A DNA stretch of 64,000 nt, from NCBI GenBank assembly GCA_037130365.1, contig JBAXTE010000002.1:62001-126000 (forward strand), written 5' to 3'. Positions within the stretch are counted from its first letter, which is position 1; every line of letters begins with the position of its first letter. Both the position numbers and the translations under genes were made by a program. The notes beneath the pieces are model-generated. The model was not told the origin of the DNA and made no database searches. It saw only the letters and a list, made by a program, of their open reading frames with translations. Source of the DNA: JBAXTE01 sp037130365. Its GTDB lineage: Bacteria > Bacteroidota > Bacteroidia > Bacteroidales > WCHB1-69. Of the stretch, positions 35,413-44,023 are shown piece by piece.

Positions 35413-36615
35413 TTATTTCAACATTGCTAATGCATTTTTTATTCTCTTAACGGCTTCAATAAGCAAATCGCTGGAAGTAGCATACGAAAATCGAACACAA
35501 TCTGGATCACCAAAAGCTTCCCCAGGAACCAAGGCTACATGTGCTTCGTACAAGAAATACATACACAAGTCGGTGCTATTATTTATCACATATTTACCAT
35601 ACGATTTTCCAAAAAAACTTTTTATATCTGGGAAGAAATAAAATGCTCCTTGAGGAAGATTTACATTTAATCCAGGAATTTCCTTGAGTAACTTAAACAT
35701 CAAATCTCTTCTTTCTCGAAAAGTATCTCTCATCGTAATAATATCTTTATCTGTAGTTGGATCAATTTCCATCGCACAAATAGTTGCTCGCTGAGCTATA
35801 GAACAAGTTGCAGAGGTAATTTGGCCTTGAATTTTATCACATGCTTTTGCAATTGCTAGAGGAGCAGCAATATAGCCAATTCTCCAACCAGTCATTGCAA
35901 AACCCTTAGCCACGCCATTGATTGTAAGAACTTGGTCTTTAATGGAGCTAAATTGACCGATGCTTTCGTGTTTCCCTTCAAAATTGATGTGTTCGTATAT
36001 TTCGTCGGCCATAACCAATACGTGAGGATGACGTTCGATAACCTCTGCAATCGCTTTAAGTTCTTCTTTAGAATAAAGCATCCCTGTTGGATTAGAGGGA
36101 CTGCTAAACATAATCATCTTTGTTTTTTCGGTAATTGCCTCTTCAAGTTGAGCCGCAGTTACTTTAAAATCATTTTCGATTGTGCAACGAACATAAACAG
36201 GAATTCCTTCAGCCAATTTTACAATTTCTTTGTAAGAAACCCAATAAGGTGTGGGAATAACAATCTCATCCCCAGGGTTAATTACTGCCAAAGCTAAGTT
36301 TGCAATTGATTGTTTTGCGCCAGTAGAAACCACTATTTGCTCTGGAGTATAATCTAGATTATTGTCGCGTTTTAATTTTTTACAGATAGCCTGACGCAAA
36401 TCCAAATACCCAGGAACAGGTGGATAATGAGTGTAGTTTTCGTCGATTGCTTTTTTTGCGGCATCTTTAACTTTTTCAGGAGTGTTAAAATCTGGTTCTC
36501 CAATACTTAAGCTAATTACATCGATGCCTTGAGTTTTCATTTCGCGTGCAATTCGGGTCATAGCTAACGTCTCAGACTCGGCCATTGTAATTACCCGTTG
36601 TGATAAAAATTCCAT
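35413..36615 (-). CDS. aspC: Aspartate aminotransferase, class I/II PLP enzyme
   Basis: The 400-residue PLP-dependent aminotransferase is of subgroup I-beta. The Schiff-base lysine is K237 in NGVAKGFAMTGWRIGY. Other marks are SLSIGEPDFNTP, STGAKQSIAN, SSPSNPTGM, MADEIYEH and the C-terminal substrate arginine in DCVRFSYA. These fit aspartate aminotransferase (oxaloacetate + glutamate to aspartate + 2-oxoglutarate). Related specificity, such as aromatic or prephenate aminotransfer, cannot be excluded from sequence alone. A -7 box lies at 36654-36661 on the minus strand. Confidence 0.92.
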   Translation of the reverse strand: MEFLSQRVITMAESETLAMTRIAREMKTQGIDVISLSIGEPDFNTPEKVKDAAKKAIDENYTHYPPVPGYLDLRQAICKKLKRDNNLDYTPEQIVVSTGAKQSIANLALAVINPGDEIVIPTPYWVSYKEIVKLAEGIPVYVRCTIENDFKVTAAQLEEAITEKTKMIMFSSPSNPTGMLYSKEELKAIAEVIERHPHVLVMADEIYEHINFEGKHESIGQFSSIKDQVLTINGVAKGFAMTGWRIGYIAAPLAIAKACDKIQGQITSATCSIAQRATICAMEIDPTTDKDIITMRDTFRERRDLMFKLLKEIPGLNVNLPQGAFYFFPDIKSFFGKSYGKYVINNSTDLCMYFLYEAHVALVPGEAFGDPDCVRFSYATSSDLLIEAVKRIKNALAMLK

Positions 36616-36653
36616 AATATATTATTTTTATTATTGATGCTATTTTATACTAG

Positions 36654-36661
36654 CAAAATTA
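36654..36661 (-). promoter_or_regulatory. -7 box for aspC
   Basis: TAATTTTG on the minus strand, 39 nt upstream of the aspC start. Confidence 0.55.
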
Positions 36662-36943
36662 TAAAATAATCTATGTAAAACAACAATTATCAAAACTATT
36701 TGAAAATATGTGTCGAAATCAAAAAAATATAATTAAAAAAGTGACTTGTTTATTCCTCTTAATTACACCAAAATAGTGTGTGAAAGCTTTTTGTTAAAGA
36801 GAGAAGCTAAAGGAATAAACTCAAAATATTGTTTGAATATTTTTGTGAACATTATTATAAGACTGAGAACAGTTCCTCGCACTTTTGAGAAATTATTCAC
36901 AGATAAACCTTTGATTTAAAACACAAATTGTCATTTTTTTTTG

Positions 36944-36951
36944 TACCTTTG
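36944..36951 (+). promoter_or_regulatory. -7 box for der
   Basis: TACCTTTG matches TAnnTTTG, 55 nt upstream of the der ATG. Confidence 0.6.
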
Positions 36952-37006
36952 CACACTTTTTAGATGATGATCATCTGATATTAAAATGCAACAGAATACA
37001 TAAGAC

Positions 37007-38311
37007 ATGGGAAATATTTTATCATTAGTTGGGAGACCAAATGTTGGGAAATCCACACTTTTTAATCGCTTAACACAGTCCAGAGAGGCTATTGTAGACC
37101 CAACTGCCGGTGTTACTCGCGATAGAAATTATGGAAAAAGCGAATGGTGTGGTACCGATTTTTCTGTAATTGATACCGGTGGCTATGTTTTAGGTTCCGA
37201 TGATATTTTTGAAGAAGAGATTAGTAAACAGGTGTCATTAGCTATAGAAGAATCGGATGTGATTGTTTTTCTTACCGACGGGAGAGATGGAATTACACCT
37301 ATGGATTCTGATGTAGCAGCACTATTACGTAAAAGTGGAAAACCTGTAATTTTAGCAGTAAATAAAATTGATAGTCCTAGCAACTACTTCGATTATGGTG
37401 AGTTTTATAAACTGGGAATAGGTGAGCCAATACCAATTTCTAGCAACAGTGGAAGTGGTACGGGAGAGCTCTTAGATGCTGCACTACAGTATTTTACAAA
37501 CAAAGTAGCTGAAGAAGAAGTTTATTTGCCAAAAATTGCAATCGTAGGTCGTCCAAATGTTGGAAAATCTTCAATTGTTAATATGCTTTTAGGTGAGGAA
37601 CGGAATATTGTTACAGAAATCGCTGGCACAACCCGTGATTCAATTTATACTCGTTACAATAATTTTGGTTTTAATTTTTATCTTGTTGATACTGCTGGTG
37701 TTCGCAAAAAGAAAAATGTAGACGAAAACATTGAGTTTTATTCTGTAATGCGCTCAGTTAGAGCAATTGAAGATGCAGATATTTGTGTATTAATGGTTGA
37801 TGCTTCTGTAGGTTTTGAAGGTCAAGATTTAAATATTTTTAGTCTTATACAACGGAATAATAAGGGCGTTGTGATTGTAGTTAACAAATGGGACTTGATT
37901 GAAAAAGAGAATAAAACATATCTCGAATACGAACGAATAATTCGTAGTCGGATTGCGCCATTCTCTGATGTACCAATCGTTTTCACTTCAGTCCACACAA
38001 AACAAAGAGTTTACAAAGTTATAGAAACGGCTATTCAAGTTTATGAAAATAGATCTCGACGAATTACAACTTCTCAACTTAACGAAATCTTTTTGCCAAT
38101 TATTAAAGATAATCCACCTCCAATGAGTAAAGGGAAAGCAATTAAAGTTAAATATATTACCCAACTTCCTATTGCATACCCCGCATTTGTACTTTTTTGT
38201 AACCTTCCTCAATATATTAAGGAATCTTATTATCGTTTTGTGGAAAACAAAATTCGTGATGCTTTCGACTTTAGTGGTGTTCCAATTAAAATTTATTTTC
38301 GGAAAAAATAG
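37007..38311 (+). CDS. der: Ribosome-assembly GTPase Der (EngA)
   Basis: The 434-residue protein has two tandem GTPase domains and a C-terminal KH-like domain, an arrangement unique to Der. Domain 1 has GRPNVGKSTLFNRL, DTGGYV and NKID. Domain 2 has GRPNVGKSSIVNML, DTAGVRKK and NKWD. The KH-like domain spans about 350-434. Der acts in 50S subunit maturation. Length is normal. The hslR-like gene starts 2 nt after its stop, so both ribosome-related genes share a transcript. Confidence 0.97.
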   Translation: MGNILSLVGRPNVGKSTLFNRLTQSREAIVDPTAGVTRDRNYGKSEWCGTDFSVIDTGGYVLGSDDIFEEEISKQVSLAIEESDVIVFLTDGRDGITPMDSDVAALLRKSGKPVILAVNKIDSPSNYFDYGEFYKLGIGEPIPISSNSGSGTGELLDAALQYFTNKVAEEEVYLPKIAIVGRPNVGKSSIVNMLLGEERNIVTEIAGTTRDSIYTRYNNFGFNFYLVDTAGVRKKKNVDENIEFYSVMRSVRAIEDADICVLMVDASVGFEGQDLNIFSLIQRNNKGVVIVVNKWDLIEKENKTYLEYERIIRSRIAPFSDVPIVFTSVHTKQRVYKVIETAIQVYENRSRRITTSQLNEIFLPIIKDNPPPMSKGKAIKVKYITQLPIAYPAFVLFCNLPQYIKESYYRFVENKIRDAFDFSGVPIKIYFRKK

Positions 38312-38313
38312 AT

Positions 38314-38742
38314 ATGGTTTTTATCCCCAAATCTCCAGATAAAGTTAGAATTGACAAATACCTTTGGGCTATTCGTGTGTATAAATCAAGATCTATGGCT
38401 TCTGACGCTTGCAATGGTGGAAAAGTTAAAATAGACAAGGTCTCTTGCAAGCCTTCTAGAGAATTAAAAATAGGGGAGACTATCTTTGTTAAAATAAATT
38501 CGATTGAACGATCTTATAAAGTAAAAGCTTTGCTCGATCAACGAGTTGCCGCATCTTTTGTCTCAAATTTTTGTACTGAGTTAACACCACAAGCGGAAAT
38601 TGAAAAAATGAAATTAATTCATGCAAAATTTGAATTCAGAGAGCCCGGTAGCGGGAGACCAACCAAAAAAGATTATCGAGATATTGAAAATTTAAAATGG
38701 TATCTTGACGATGAAGACGATTCTGAAGACGAAAAATCGTAA
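38314..38742 (+). CDS. hslR: S4-domain RNA-binding protein, HslR/Hsp15-like
   Basis: The 142-residue protein has an N-terminal S4 RNA-binding domain (VRIDKYLWAIRVYKSRSMA, then GGKVKIDK and KIGETIFVK) and a basic C-terminal tail with REPGSGRPTKKDYR. This layout is that of Hsp15 (HslR), which binds stalled 50S subunits carrying nascent peptidyl-tRNA. The position 2 nt after der supports a ribosome function. Exact equivalence to E. coli Hsp15 is inferred. Confidence 0.85.
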   Translation: MVFIPKSPDKVRIDKYLWAIRVYKSRSMASDACNGGKVKIDKVSCKPSRELKIGETIFVKINSIERSYKVKALLDQRVAASFVSNFCTELTPQAEIEKMKLIHAKFEFREPGSGRPTKKDYRDIENLKWYLDDEDDSEDEKS

Positions 38743-38758
38743 TCTACTCTGAGTATCT

Positions 38759-39280
38759 TTATTTATTAGAGTTCTTTTTCGCTTCAATTTCTTTGGTTGA
38801 AACGCTATCTTTTATTGATCTAAACTCTGGAAACAATACAGGTGCAATAGAAGAAACAGGCTTGAATAATAAGGATCCGGCTTTAATATCTTTCTTTAAA
38901 AACAATTCGTATTTATCCATTGAAGTAATAAAGTAAAGTAAGATGCTTGCAATAAGGGCAATTTTTAAAGCCCCAAGAACAAGTCCTCCAATATTGTTTA
39001 AAAACTCAGGAATTACAAGAGTTACAGCCTTTTCTATAAACTTTGCAAAAGCAAAAACTAAAAATATGACAGCAGCAAAGGTGATGACAAATGAGATGAT
39101 ATCTACATATTTCCCTGTTAATCCGATAAATTCAGCTACTTTATTCGAAAAGTTAATTGCAATCCAAGTCCCAGCTATTAGCGCAACAATTCCAGCAATT
39201 TCAAAAATTAACCCCTTACGATAGCCCTTAAATCCATACCAAATCATAGGAACTAGTATAATAATATCTAAAAAATTCAT
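38759..39280 (-). CDS. cvpA: CvpA-family membrane protein
   Basis: The 173-residue protein has four predicted helices (about 2-22, 26-46, 62-86, 101-122) and the CvpA N-terminal pattern FLDIIILVPMIWYGFKGYRKG. CvpA proteins are inner-membrane proteins first linked to colicin V production and later to envelope stress tolerance. Mechanism is unknown. It follows the MlaF-type ATPase gene by 7 nt and is probably the last gene of that transcript. Confidence 0.88.
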   Translation of the reverse strand: MNFLDIIILVPMIWYGFKGYRKGLIFEIAGIVALIAGTWIAINFSNKVAEFIGLTGKYVDIISFVITFAAVIFLVFAFAKFIEKAVTLVIPEFLNNIGGLVLGALKIALIASILLYFITSMDKYELFLKKDIKAGSLLFKPVSSIAPVLFPEFRSIKDSVSTKEIEAKKNSNK

Positions 39281-39287
39281 ATTAAAG

Positions 39288-40040
39288 TTATTGAATTAAT
39301 CGAAGTTTTTTTGTCAATTCAGAGGCATAAACAAAATCGTCTAAATCTTTATTTCCAGAATGTAAAATGTTATGTTTATCGCCCTGCCACCATATTTTTC
39401 CTTTGTTAATATATGTAACCTTATCCCCAATTTCAAGGACTGAATTCATGTCATGTGTGTTAATTACTGTGGTGATATTGAATTCTTGCGTGATTTCTGC
39501 AATCAAGTTGTCAATTACAATCGAAGTTTTTGGATCTAAACCCGAATTGGGTTCATCACAAAATAGGTATCTAGGTTGCAAAACAATTGCTCGAGCAATA
39601 GCGGCTCTTTTTTTCATTCCACCACTAATTTCAGAGGGGAATAAACTATTGCTATTAGTCATATTTACTCGCTTTAAGCAAAAATTTACCCGCTCAGCTT
39701 TTTCTTCAGCCGACATATTTGTGAAAATATCGAGAGGAAACATTACATTTTCTTCAACGGATTGAGAATCGAACAAAGCTGCTCCTTGAAATAACATTCC
39801 AATTTCTTGACGAATCAATTTCTTGTCTTCAAGTTTAATGTTTTGAAAATTTCTATCATTATATAGAATCTCTCCTTCATCAATTTCAATAAGCCCAACT
39901 AAGCATTTCATTAGAACCGTTTTCCCTGATCCACTCAGTCCAATAATCAAATTGGTTTTTCCCGAATCAAACACAACATTGATGTCATCGAGAACTACTC
40001 GGTCTTGAAAGCGCTTGAAAACATGCTTTGTTTCAATCAT
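39288..40040 (-). CDS. mlaF: MlaF-type ABC transporter ATPase
   Basis: The 250-residue ATPase has Walker A (IGLSGSGKTVLMKCL), signature (EISGGMKKRAAIARAI) and Walker B (YLFCDEPNSGLDPKTS). The GGMKKRAAIARA form of the signature is typical of MlaF/Ttg2A/Mkl. With MlaE it forms the inner-membrane part of the phospholipid transport system between inner and outer membranes. Its start overlaps the MlaE stop by 4 nt. The substrate-binding MCE protein (MlaD) is not in the window. Confidence 0.92.
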   Translation of the reverse strand: MIETKHVFKRFQDRVVLDDINVVFDSGKTNLIIGLSGSGKTVLMKCLVGLIEIDEGEILYNDRNFQNIKLEDKKLIRQEIGMLFQGAALFDSQSVEENVMFPLDIFTNMSAEEKAERVNFCLKRVNMTNSNSLFPSEISGGMKKRAAIARAIVLQPRYLFCDEPNSGLDPKTSIVIDNLIAEITQEFNITTVINTHDMNSVLEIGDKVTYINKGKIWWQGDKHNILHSGNKDLDDFVYASELTKKLRLIQ

Positions 40041-40807
40041 GTGAGTAATATTTGAGTTAAAATTAGGTTGAAAAACAGCATCACAAGACTGCTATATACC
40101 ACTGCATTTGTGCTTGAACGACCTACTTCAAGAGATCCGCCCTCTGTTGTATATCCATAAAAACCTGAAACAGAAGTGATAATAAATGCAAAGGTGATTG
40201 CTTTTATCATCGAATAAGTTACATCATACGGATGAAAATAAATCATGAGTCCTTCGGTGTAATTACTAGAAGATACCAACTTTGTAAAAATTGCAGCTAG
40301 CCATCCCCCGAACATTGACGAAAACATGCTTAGAATAATTAGTATAGGAAAAACTAGCATTGAAGCAACTATTTTTGGTAAAATTAAAAAATTTGCAGAA
40401 TTTATTCCCATTACTTCCAAGGCATCAATTTGTTCGGTAACCCTCATGGTCCCGATCTCAGAGGCAATTCTAGATCCAATTTTTCCAGCCAAGAACATGC
40501 TGATTATAGTGGGAGCAAACTCTAAAATTACCGATTGTCTAACTGTAAATCCAACAGTCCAACGTGGGACTAATGGATTGTCAATTTGAAATGAGGTTTG
40601 AATTGTTAGCACAGCTCCCATAAATACCGAAATAAGCACAACAAACCCAATGGAATTAATGCCCAAAGTGTCAATTTCTGTCCAAAGTTGCTTGCGAAAA
40701 ACAGAAGGCTTTTCTGGCTTTTCAAGCACCCTTCTCATGAGTAATAAATATTGTCCTATTTGATATATTATTTTCACTACAGAACTATTTTGTTTATTTG
40801 TTAACAA
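40037..40807 (-). CDS. mlaE: MlaE-type ABC transporter permease
   Basis: The 256-residue permease has five or six helices and strong MlaE motifs: GAVLTIQTSFQIDNPLVP, LEFAPTIISMFLAGKIGSRIASE and EIGTMRVTEQIDALEVMGI. It is the membrane partner of MlaF. No ATG lies before the conserved IGQYLLLMRRVLEKPEK start, so translation probably begins at TTG 40807 or GTG 40777. The GTG gives MKIIYQIGQY, closer to usual MlaE starts. The operon order is mlaE-mlaF-cvpA. Confidence 0.92.
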   Translation of the reverse strand: MLTNKQNSSVVKIIYQIGQYLLLMRRVLEKPEKPSVFRKQLWTEIDTLGINSIGFVVLISVFMGAVLTIQTSFQIDNPLVPRWTVGFTVRQSVILEFAPTIISMFLAGKIGSRIASEIGTMRVTEQIDALEVMGINSANFLILPKIVASMLVFPILIILSMFSSMFGGWLAAIFTKLVSSSNYTEGLMIYFHPYDVTYSMIKAITFAFIITSVSGFYGYTTEGGSLEVGRSSTNAVVYSSLVMLFFNLILTQILLT

Positions 40808-40941
40808 TCGAAATTAGATTATAATACCTAGTTTTTTATTATATTATTTTCAAATTCTAAGCATTTTATAACCGTTTGTTTTTTTTGCTAAATTACATAA
40901 TAATTTTGATGTTTTGATCTCCTTTTTTGGTAGTCTCATAA

Positions 40942-40973
40942 AAAAGGGCTGTTACCTAAATAACAGCCCTTTT
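40942..40973 (-). terminator. Terminator of the T9SS cargo gene at 40997
   Basis: Arms 40942-40954 and 40961-40973 are perfect 13-nt complements around CCTAAA. On the minus strand the stem ends in a T-run just downstream of the gene that stops at 40997. Confidence 0.88.
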
Positions 40974-40996
40974 CGGTTTATGTTGATTTCCCAGTT

Positions 40997-41869
40997 TTAT
41001 TTCAAAGTAATCTTTTTTACCGTCCGTAACTCGTCTGATTTTAATTCTAAAAGATAAATTCCTTTAGGAAGATTAGAAAAATCTAGAATAGAACTAAATG
41101 TGTAAAGTGCTTTTGAAAACATCTTTTGTCCTAGTGAATTATATAAGGTTGCTGTTGTTTTTTCGTTTGAGGCTAAAGAAACATTAATTAATCCGTTTGA
41201 TGGATTTGGATAAATGTAACAGTCTAATTTGTTGTTTGATAAAATGCTTTGATCATATTCGAAAGCCAAATTGTCAACAGTAAACTTAGATCCTGCAGTA
41301 GCAGCACGTCCCGAAGACAATAAAATTATATTTAAAGTGTCAGGTGTTGCTGTCTGATTTTGATAAGTAATGTCAGCTGTAAATTGAGCGTAAGTTGCTT
41401 GCGATGTAGTATGGATAAAACCACCAATACCTATGGTGTCTGATTTAGAAGTAATTGGATTCCATTTTGTAAGCAAAACAATTGCAATGGCTGAATCGGT
41501 TCCTTGACGATTATATTGATACCAGCCTTTCATGCGAAGTGGTTTATCGGTAAATGGAACACCAGAGCTGAACACAGCAGTTACATTTGCGATATCTACT
41601 GAAATTTTTCCTAAGGTTGCAATACCAGGAATTGTAATGTTCATAATTGGAACAGTTTGCGATAAGGCTTCTAATGCAAATTGTCCATCTTGAAAAGTGG
41701 TAGATTTGCTAGCAAGAGTTAGTGGAGTTCCAAAAAGTGAAAATTTTGTAACCCAACTGCTTGCCGAATCTCCTGTCCAGTTTTCAAATGATCCATTTGG
41801 AATTTGTTGCGCATTTACTGAGTAAAAAGTGATGCTCAACATTGCGATTAAAAATGTAATTTTTTTCAT
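40997..41869 (-). CDS. T9SS cargo protein, PCMD-like N-terminal domain
   Basis: The frame is open to 41938, but the preferred start is ATG 41869, giving 290 residues that begin with a clean signal peptide (MKKITFLIAMLSITFYSVNAQ). The -7 box at 41941-41948 puts transcription start just downstream of 41938, which supports this. The mature protein begins IPNGSFENWTGDSASSW and contains a beta-sandwich domain similar in outline to the Bacteroidota PCMD (putative carbohydrate metabolism) domain, closing with SKFTVDNLAFEY. A T9SS type A sorting domain follows (CYIYPNPSNGLINVSL, then KGIYLLEL and KKITLK). Probably surface-exposed and possibly glycan-binding, but the ligand is unknown. Confidence 0.82.
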   Translation of the reverse strand: MKKITFLIAMLSITFYSVNAQQIPNGSFENWTGDSASSWVTKFSLFGTPLTLASKSTTFQDGQFALEALSQTVPIMNITIPGIATLGKISVDIANVTAVFSSGVPFTDKPLRMKGWYQYNRQGTDSAIAIVLLTKWNPITSKSDTIGIGGFIHTTSQATYAQFTADITYQNQTATPDTLNIILLSSGRAATAGSKFTVDNLAFEYDQSILSNNKLDCYIYPNPSNGLINVSLASNEKTTATLYNSLGQKMFSKALYTFSSILDFSNLPKGIYLLELKSDELRTVKKITLK

Positions 41870-41940
41870 CTTTTTTGTTTGGTTTTGTTTAAATAATGGG
41901 TGATTTTTGTATCCTTTTGCTAATTTTATTTTTAACATCG

Positions 41941-41948
41941 CAAATATA
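41941..41948 (-). promoter_or_regulatory. -7 box for the T9SS cargo gene
   Basis: TATATTTG on the minus strand. It predicts transcription start near 41934 and so supports translation from 41869. Confidence 0.6.
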
Positions 41949-42064
41949 TGTAAATTATTGTTAGTGTAAACAATTATTTAGTTGTTTTTTGAATTATTTT
42001 TTCAATCTAGACAAAAATGAACGGCTATGGCAGTTTTTGCTTGAGATTCAACAAAGTTTTTATC

Positions 42065-42072
42065 TACCTTTG
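42065..42072 (+). promoter_or_regulatory. -7 box just before the TIGR02757 gene
   Basis: TACCTTTG matches TAnnTTTG and ends only 4 nt before ATG 42077. This would make the transcript leaderless or nearly so, unless the true start is elsewhere. Confidence 0.45.
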
Positions 42073-42076
42073 TTCT

Positions 42077-42853
42077 ATGCTTTGTAATGTAGATTTAAGC
42101 TTTTTGAAATCAACGTTGGATGATTATCACCTGCTTTTCAATAATAAGTCATTTATTGAGCGTGACCCAATCTCTATTCCACATAATTTTACAATTAAAG
42201 AGGATATTGAAATTAGTGCATTTTTAATTTCAACTATAGCTTGGGGAAATAGAACCTCTATTGTAGCAAATGGAAAAAAATTAATGGAATTGATGGATTT
42301 TTCACCGTATGATTTTATTGTTAATCATCAACCCGCTGATTTAAAAATATTTGATTCTTTTGTTCATCGTACCTTTAATAGTTGTGATATCCAGTTTTTT
42401 ATCACTTCATTGCAGAATATATATAAGCATTTTGGTGGTCTTGAGGAAGCATTTCTTAGCGGATTTCAGAATGGAAATGCTTTTGATGGGATTACCTCTT
42501 TTCGAAATAAGTTTTTATCTCTGGACCATTTAATAAGAGTAGAAAAACATATCTCAAGCCCCGAGAAGAAGTCGGCGTGTAAACGGTTAAATATGTTCCT
42601 TCGCTGGATGGTTCGAAAGGATAATTGTGGCGTTGATTTCGGAATTTGGTCGTCGATATCTCCTTCTAAGTTAATTTGTCCGCTTGATGTTCATGTTGCC
42701 AGAGTTGCTAGACAATTAGGATTACTTGAGCGATCTCAAAACGATAGACTTGCTGCGGAAGAATTAACCAATAATTTGTCGTATTTTTGTCCCGAAGATC
42801 CTGTCAAATATGATTTTGCTCTTTTTGGTGCAGGTGTTAATGGTTTGGTTTAA
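42077..42853 (+). CDS. TIGR02757 family protein
   Basis: The protein has 258 residues from ATG 42077; the frame extends upstream to ATG 42017 (278 residues). Motifs typical of the TIGR02757 (DUF2400) family are ERDPISIPHNFT, EISAFLISTIAWGNRTSI, NMFLRWMVRKDNCGVDFGIW and ICPLDVHVARVARQLGL, ending in DPVKYDFALFG. The helix-rich architecture recalls the HhH-GPD DNA glycosylase fold (the CPLDVH...VKYDFALFG region), but activity is not known to me. ATG 42077 begins MLCNVDLSFLK and fits the family start, but a -7 box lies directly in front of it. Confidence 0.8.
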   Translation: MLCNVDLSFLKSTLDDYHLLFNNKSFIERDPISIPHNFTIKEDIEISAFLISTIAWGNRTSIVANGKKLMELMDFSPYDFIVNHQPADLKIFDSFVHRTFNSCDIQFFITSLQNIYKHFGGLEEAFLSGFQNGNAFDGITSFRNKFLSLDHLIRVEKHISSPEKKSACKRLNMFLRWMVRKDNCGVDFGIWSSISPSKLICPLDVHVARVARQLGLLERSQNDRLAAEELTNNLSYFCPEDPVKYDFALFGAGVNGLV

Positions 42854-42864
42854 AACTCTTTATC

Positions 42865-43149
42865 ATGTTTGTTGATCTTAAGTTAATTTACTTTGCTTCA
42901 AAATCGTGCTCGGTTTGCATTTCTTTGCTACCCAAGCTCGAACAAATGATAACCCAAAACTATCCGCAAATTACGCTAACCATACTCGAGATTGAAGAAA
43001 ATCTAAAAGAATGTTCAGAATATGGTGTTTATTCGGCACCTTCATTAATTCTTTTTGTCGACAATAAAGAAAACCATCGATGGGTGCGTAATTTTGGCTT
43101 ATTTGAAGTTGAGCAAAAATTAATTCGTATCATTTCTTTAATATCATAA
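42865..43149 (+). CDS. Small thioredoxin-like protein
   Basis: The 94-residue protein has a thioredoxin-like fold: KLIYFASKSCSVCISLLPKL with a CSVC redox motif, and SAPSLILF with the cis-proline site. It has no signal peptide, so it is cytoplasmic. It is probably a thiol-disulfide exchange protein of unknown partner. It lies 11 nt after the TIGR02757 gene and 3 nt before the TlyA-like gene, so all three are likely co-transcribed. Confidence 0.82.
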   Translation: MFVDLKLIYFASKSCSVCISLLPKLEQMITQNYPQITLTILEIEENLKECSEYGVYSAPSLILFVDNKENHRWVRNFGLFEVEQKLIRIISLIS

Positions 43150-43152
43150 ATA

Positions 43153-43977
43153 ATGGAAACTCAAAGATTAGACTTATTTCTTGTTGAAAATGGCTATTTC
43201 GAAACTCGAGAAAAATCTCGTTTTGCAATATTAAAAGGTGCTGTTTTGGTAAATAAAAAATTAATTCAGAAACCAGGTACTTTTATAAAATCACATCATT
43301 CTATATCAATAATTGAAGATGAAGTGAATCCATTTATTAGCATTGCTGGACTTAAACTTAAAAAAGCAATCGTTGCTTTTAACCTCGATTTTAATCAAAA
43401 ATTTGTTCTGGATATTGGTGATTCTTCTTGTGGTTTCGCTGACTGTGCGCTCCAAAATGGAGCCAAAGGTGTGATTTCTATTGATAATAAAAATGTCTCT
43501 ATTGACTCTCCACTTTTAATAAATTCTAAATTAGCAAATATCAATAATATAGAATTTAAGGAGCTGAAACTTGAAGATATTAATTCTCAAATTCTTGATT
43601 TTATTGTCGTTGATCTCAATCTTATTTCACTTACTACATTAATGAATCAGTTTGCTAGCTTAATGGATATTAATACTCAATTAGTTGTACTTATTAAACC
43701 TCAATTTGAGGCTGGAAAAGAACAGCTTGGAAATGATGGTATCGTCAAAAATCCTAAAACCCACGAAAAGATAATTAAAGTGGTCGAAAAATCAGCAAAT
43801 ATGAATGGGCTAGCATTTACAAAACTTACTTATAGCCCTATTTTTGAAGTGAAAAAAAACATTGAATATTTAGCGCTTATATCCAAAAGGCCCCAAATTC
43901 AGTCAATCTTTGCTCTAAATATTATTAAAGAAGCATTTGAATTTCAAAAAAATCTCAAAAAAAATGACCTTGTTTAA
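43153..43977 (+). CDS. tlyA: TlyA-like S4/FtsJ protein with a diverged SAM loop
   Basis: The 274-residue protein has an N-terminal S4 domain (QRLDLFLVENGYFETREKS) and a C-terminal FtsJ-type methyltransferase domain, the layout of TlyA, a 2'-O-methyltransferase of 16S/23S rRNA. The catalytic-type residues appear to survive: Lys in GLKLKKA, Asp in FIVVDLN, Lys in VLIKPQFEAGKE and Glu in KNIEYLAL. However, the usual SRGG block is SIAG, and the SAM-binding DIGASTGGFTD block reads DIGDSSCGFAD. Activity may be altered or lost. The frame is intact with no stops. Confidence 0.82.
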   Translation: METQRLDLFLVENGYFETREKSRFAILKGAVLVNKKLIQKPGTFIKSHHSISIIEDEVNPFISIAGLKLKKAIVAFNLDFNQKFVLDIGDSSCGFADCALQNGAKGVISIDNKNVSIDSPLLINSKLANINNIEFKELKLEDINSQILDFIVVDLNLISLTTLMNQFASLMDINTQLVVLIKPQFEAGKEQLGNDGIVKNPKTHEKIIKVVEKSANMNGLAFTKLTYSPIFEVKKNIEYLALISKRPQIQSIFALNIIKEAFEFQKNLKKNDLV

Positions 43978-43989
43978 TTTCTTTTTTGA

Positions 43990-43997
43990 TATATTTG
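43990..43997 (+). promoter_or_regulatory. -7 box for the TPR protein gene
   Basis: TATATTTG just after the tlyA-like stop predicts transcription start near 44004. This supports ATG 44024 as the start. Confidence 0.55.
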
Positions 43998-44023
43998 GCT
44001 TAAGATTTAAAATTCAATTAATC

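Larger units (their letters stand above)
36616..37006. other. Divergent promoter region between aspC and der
   Basis: About 390 bp of AT-rich DNA. It holds the minus-strand -7 box for aspC at 36654-36661 and the plus-strand -7 box for der at 36944-36951. I see no coding frame, tRNA or clear operator in it. Confidence 0.6.

Noticed and set aside
43937..44023. N-terminal extension of the TPR protein
   Set aside because: It overlaps the end of the TlyA-like gene and lies upstream of or over the -7 box; it would also bury the signal peptide.
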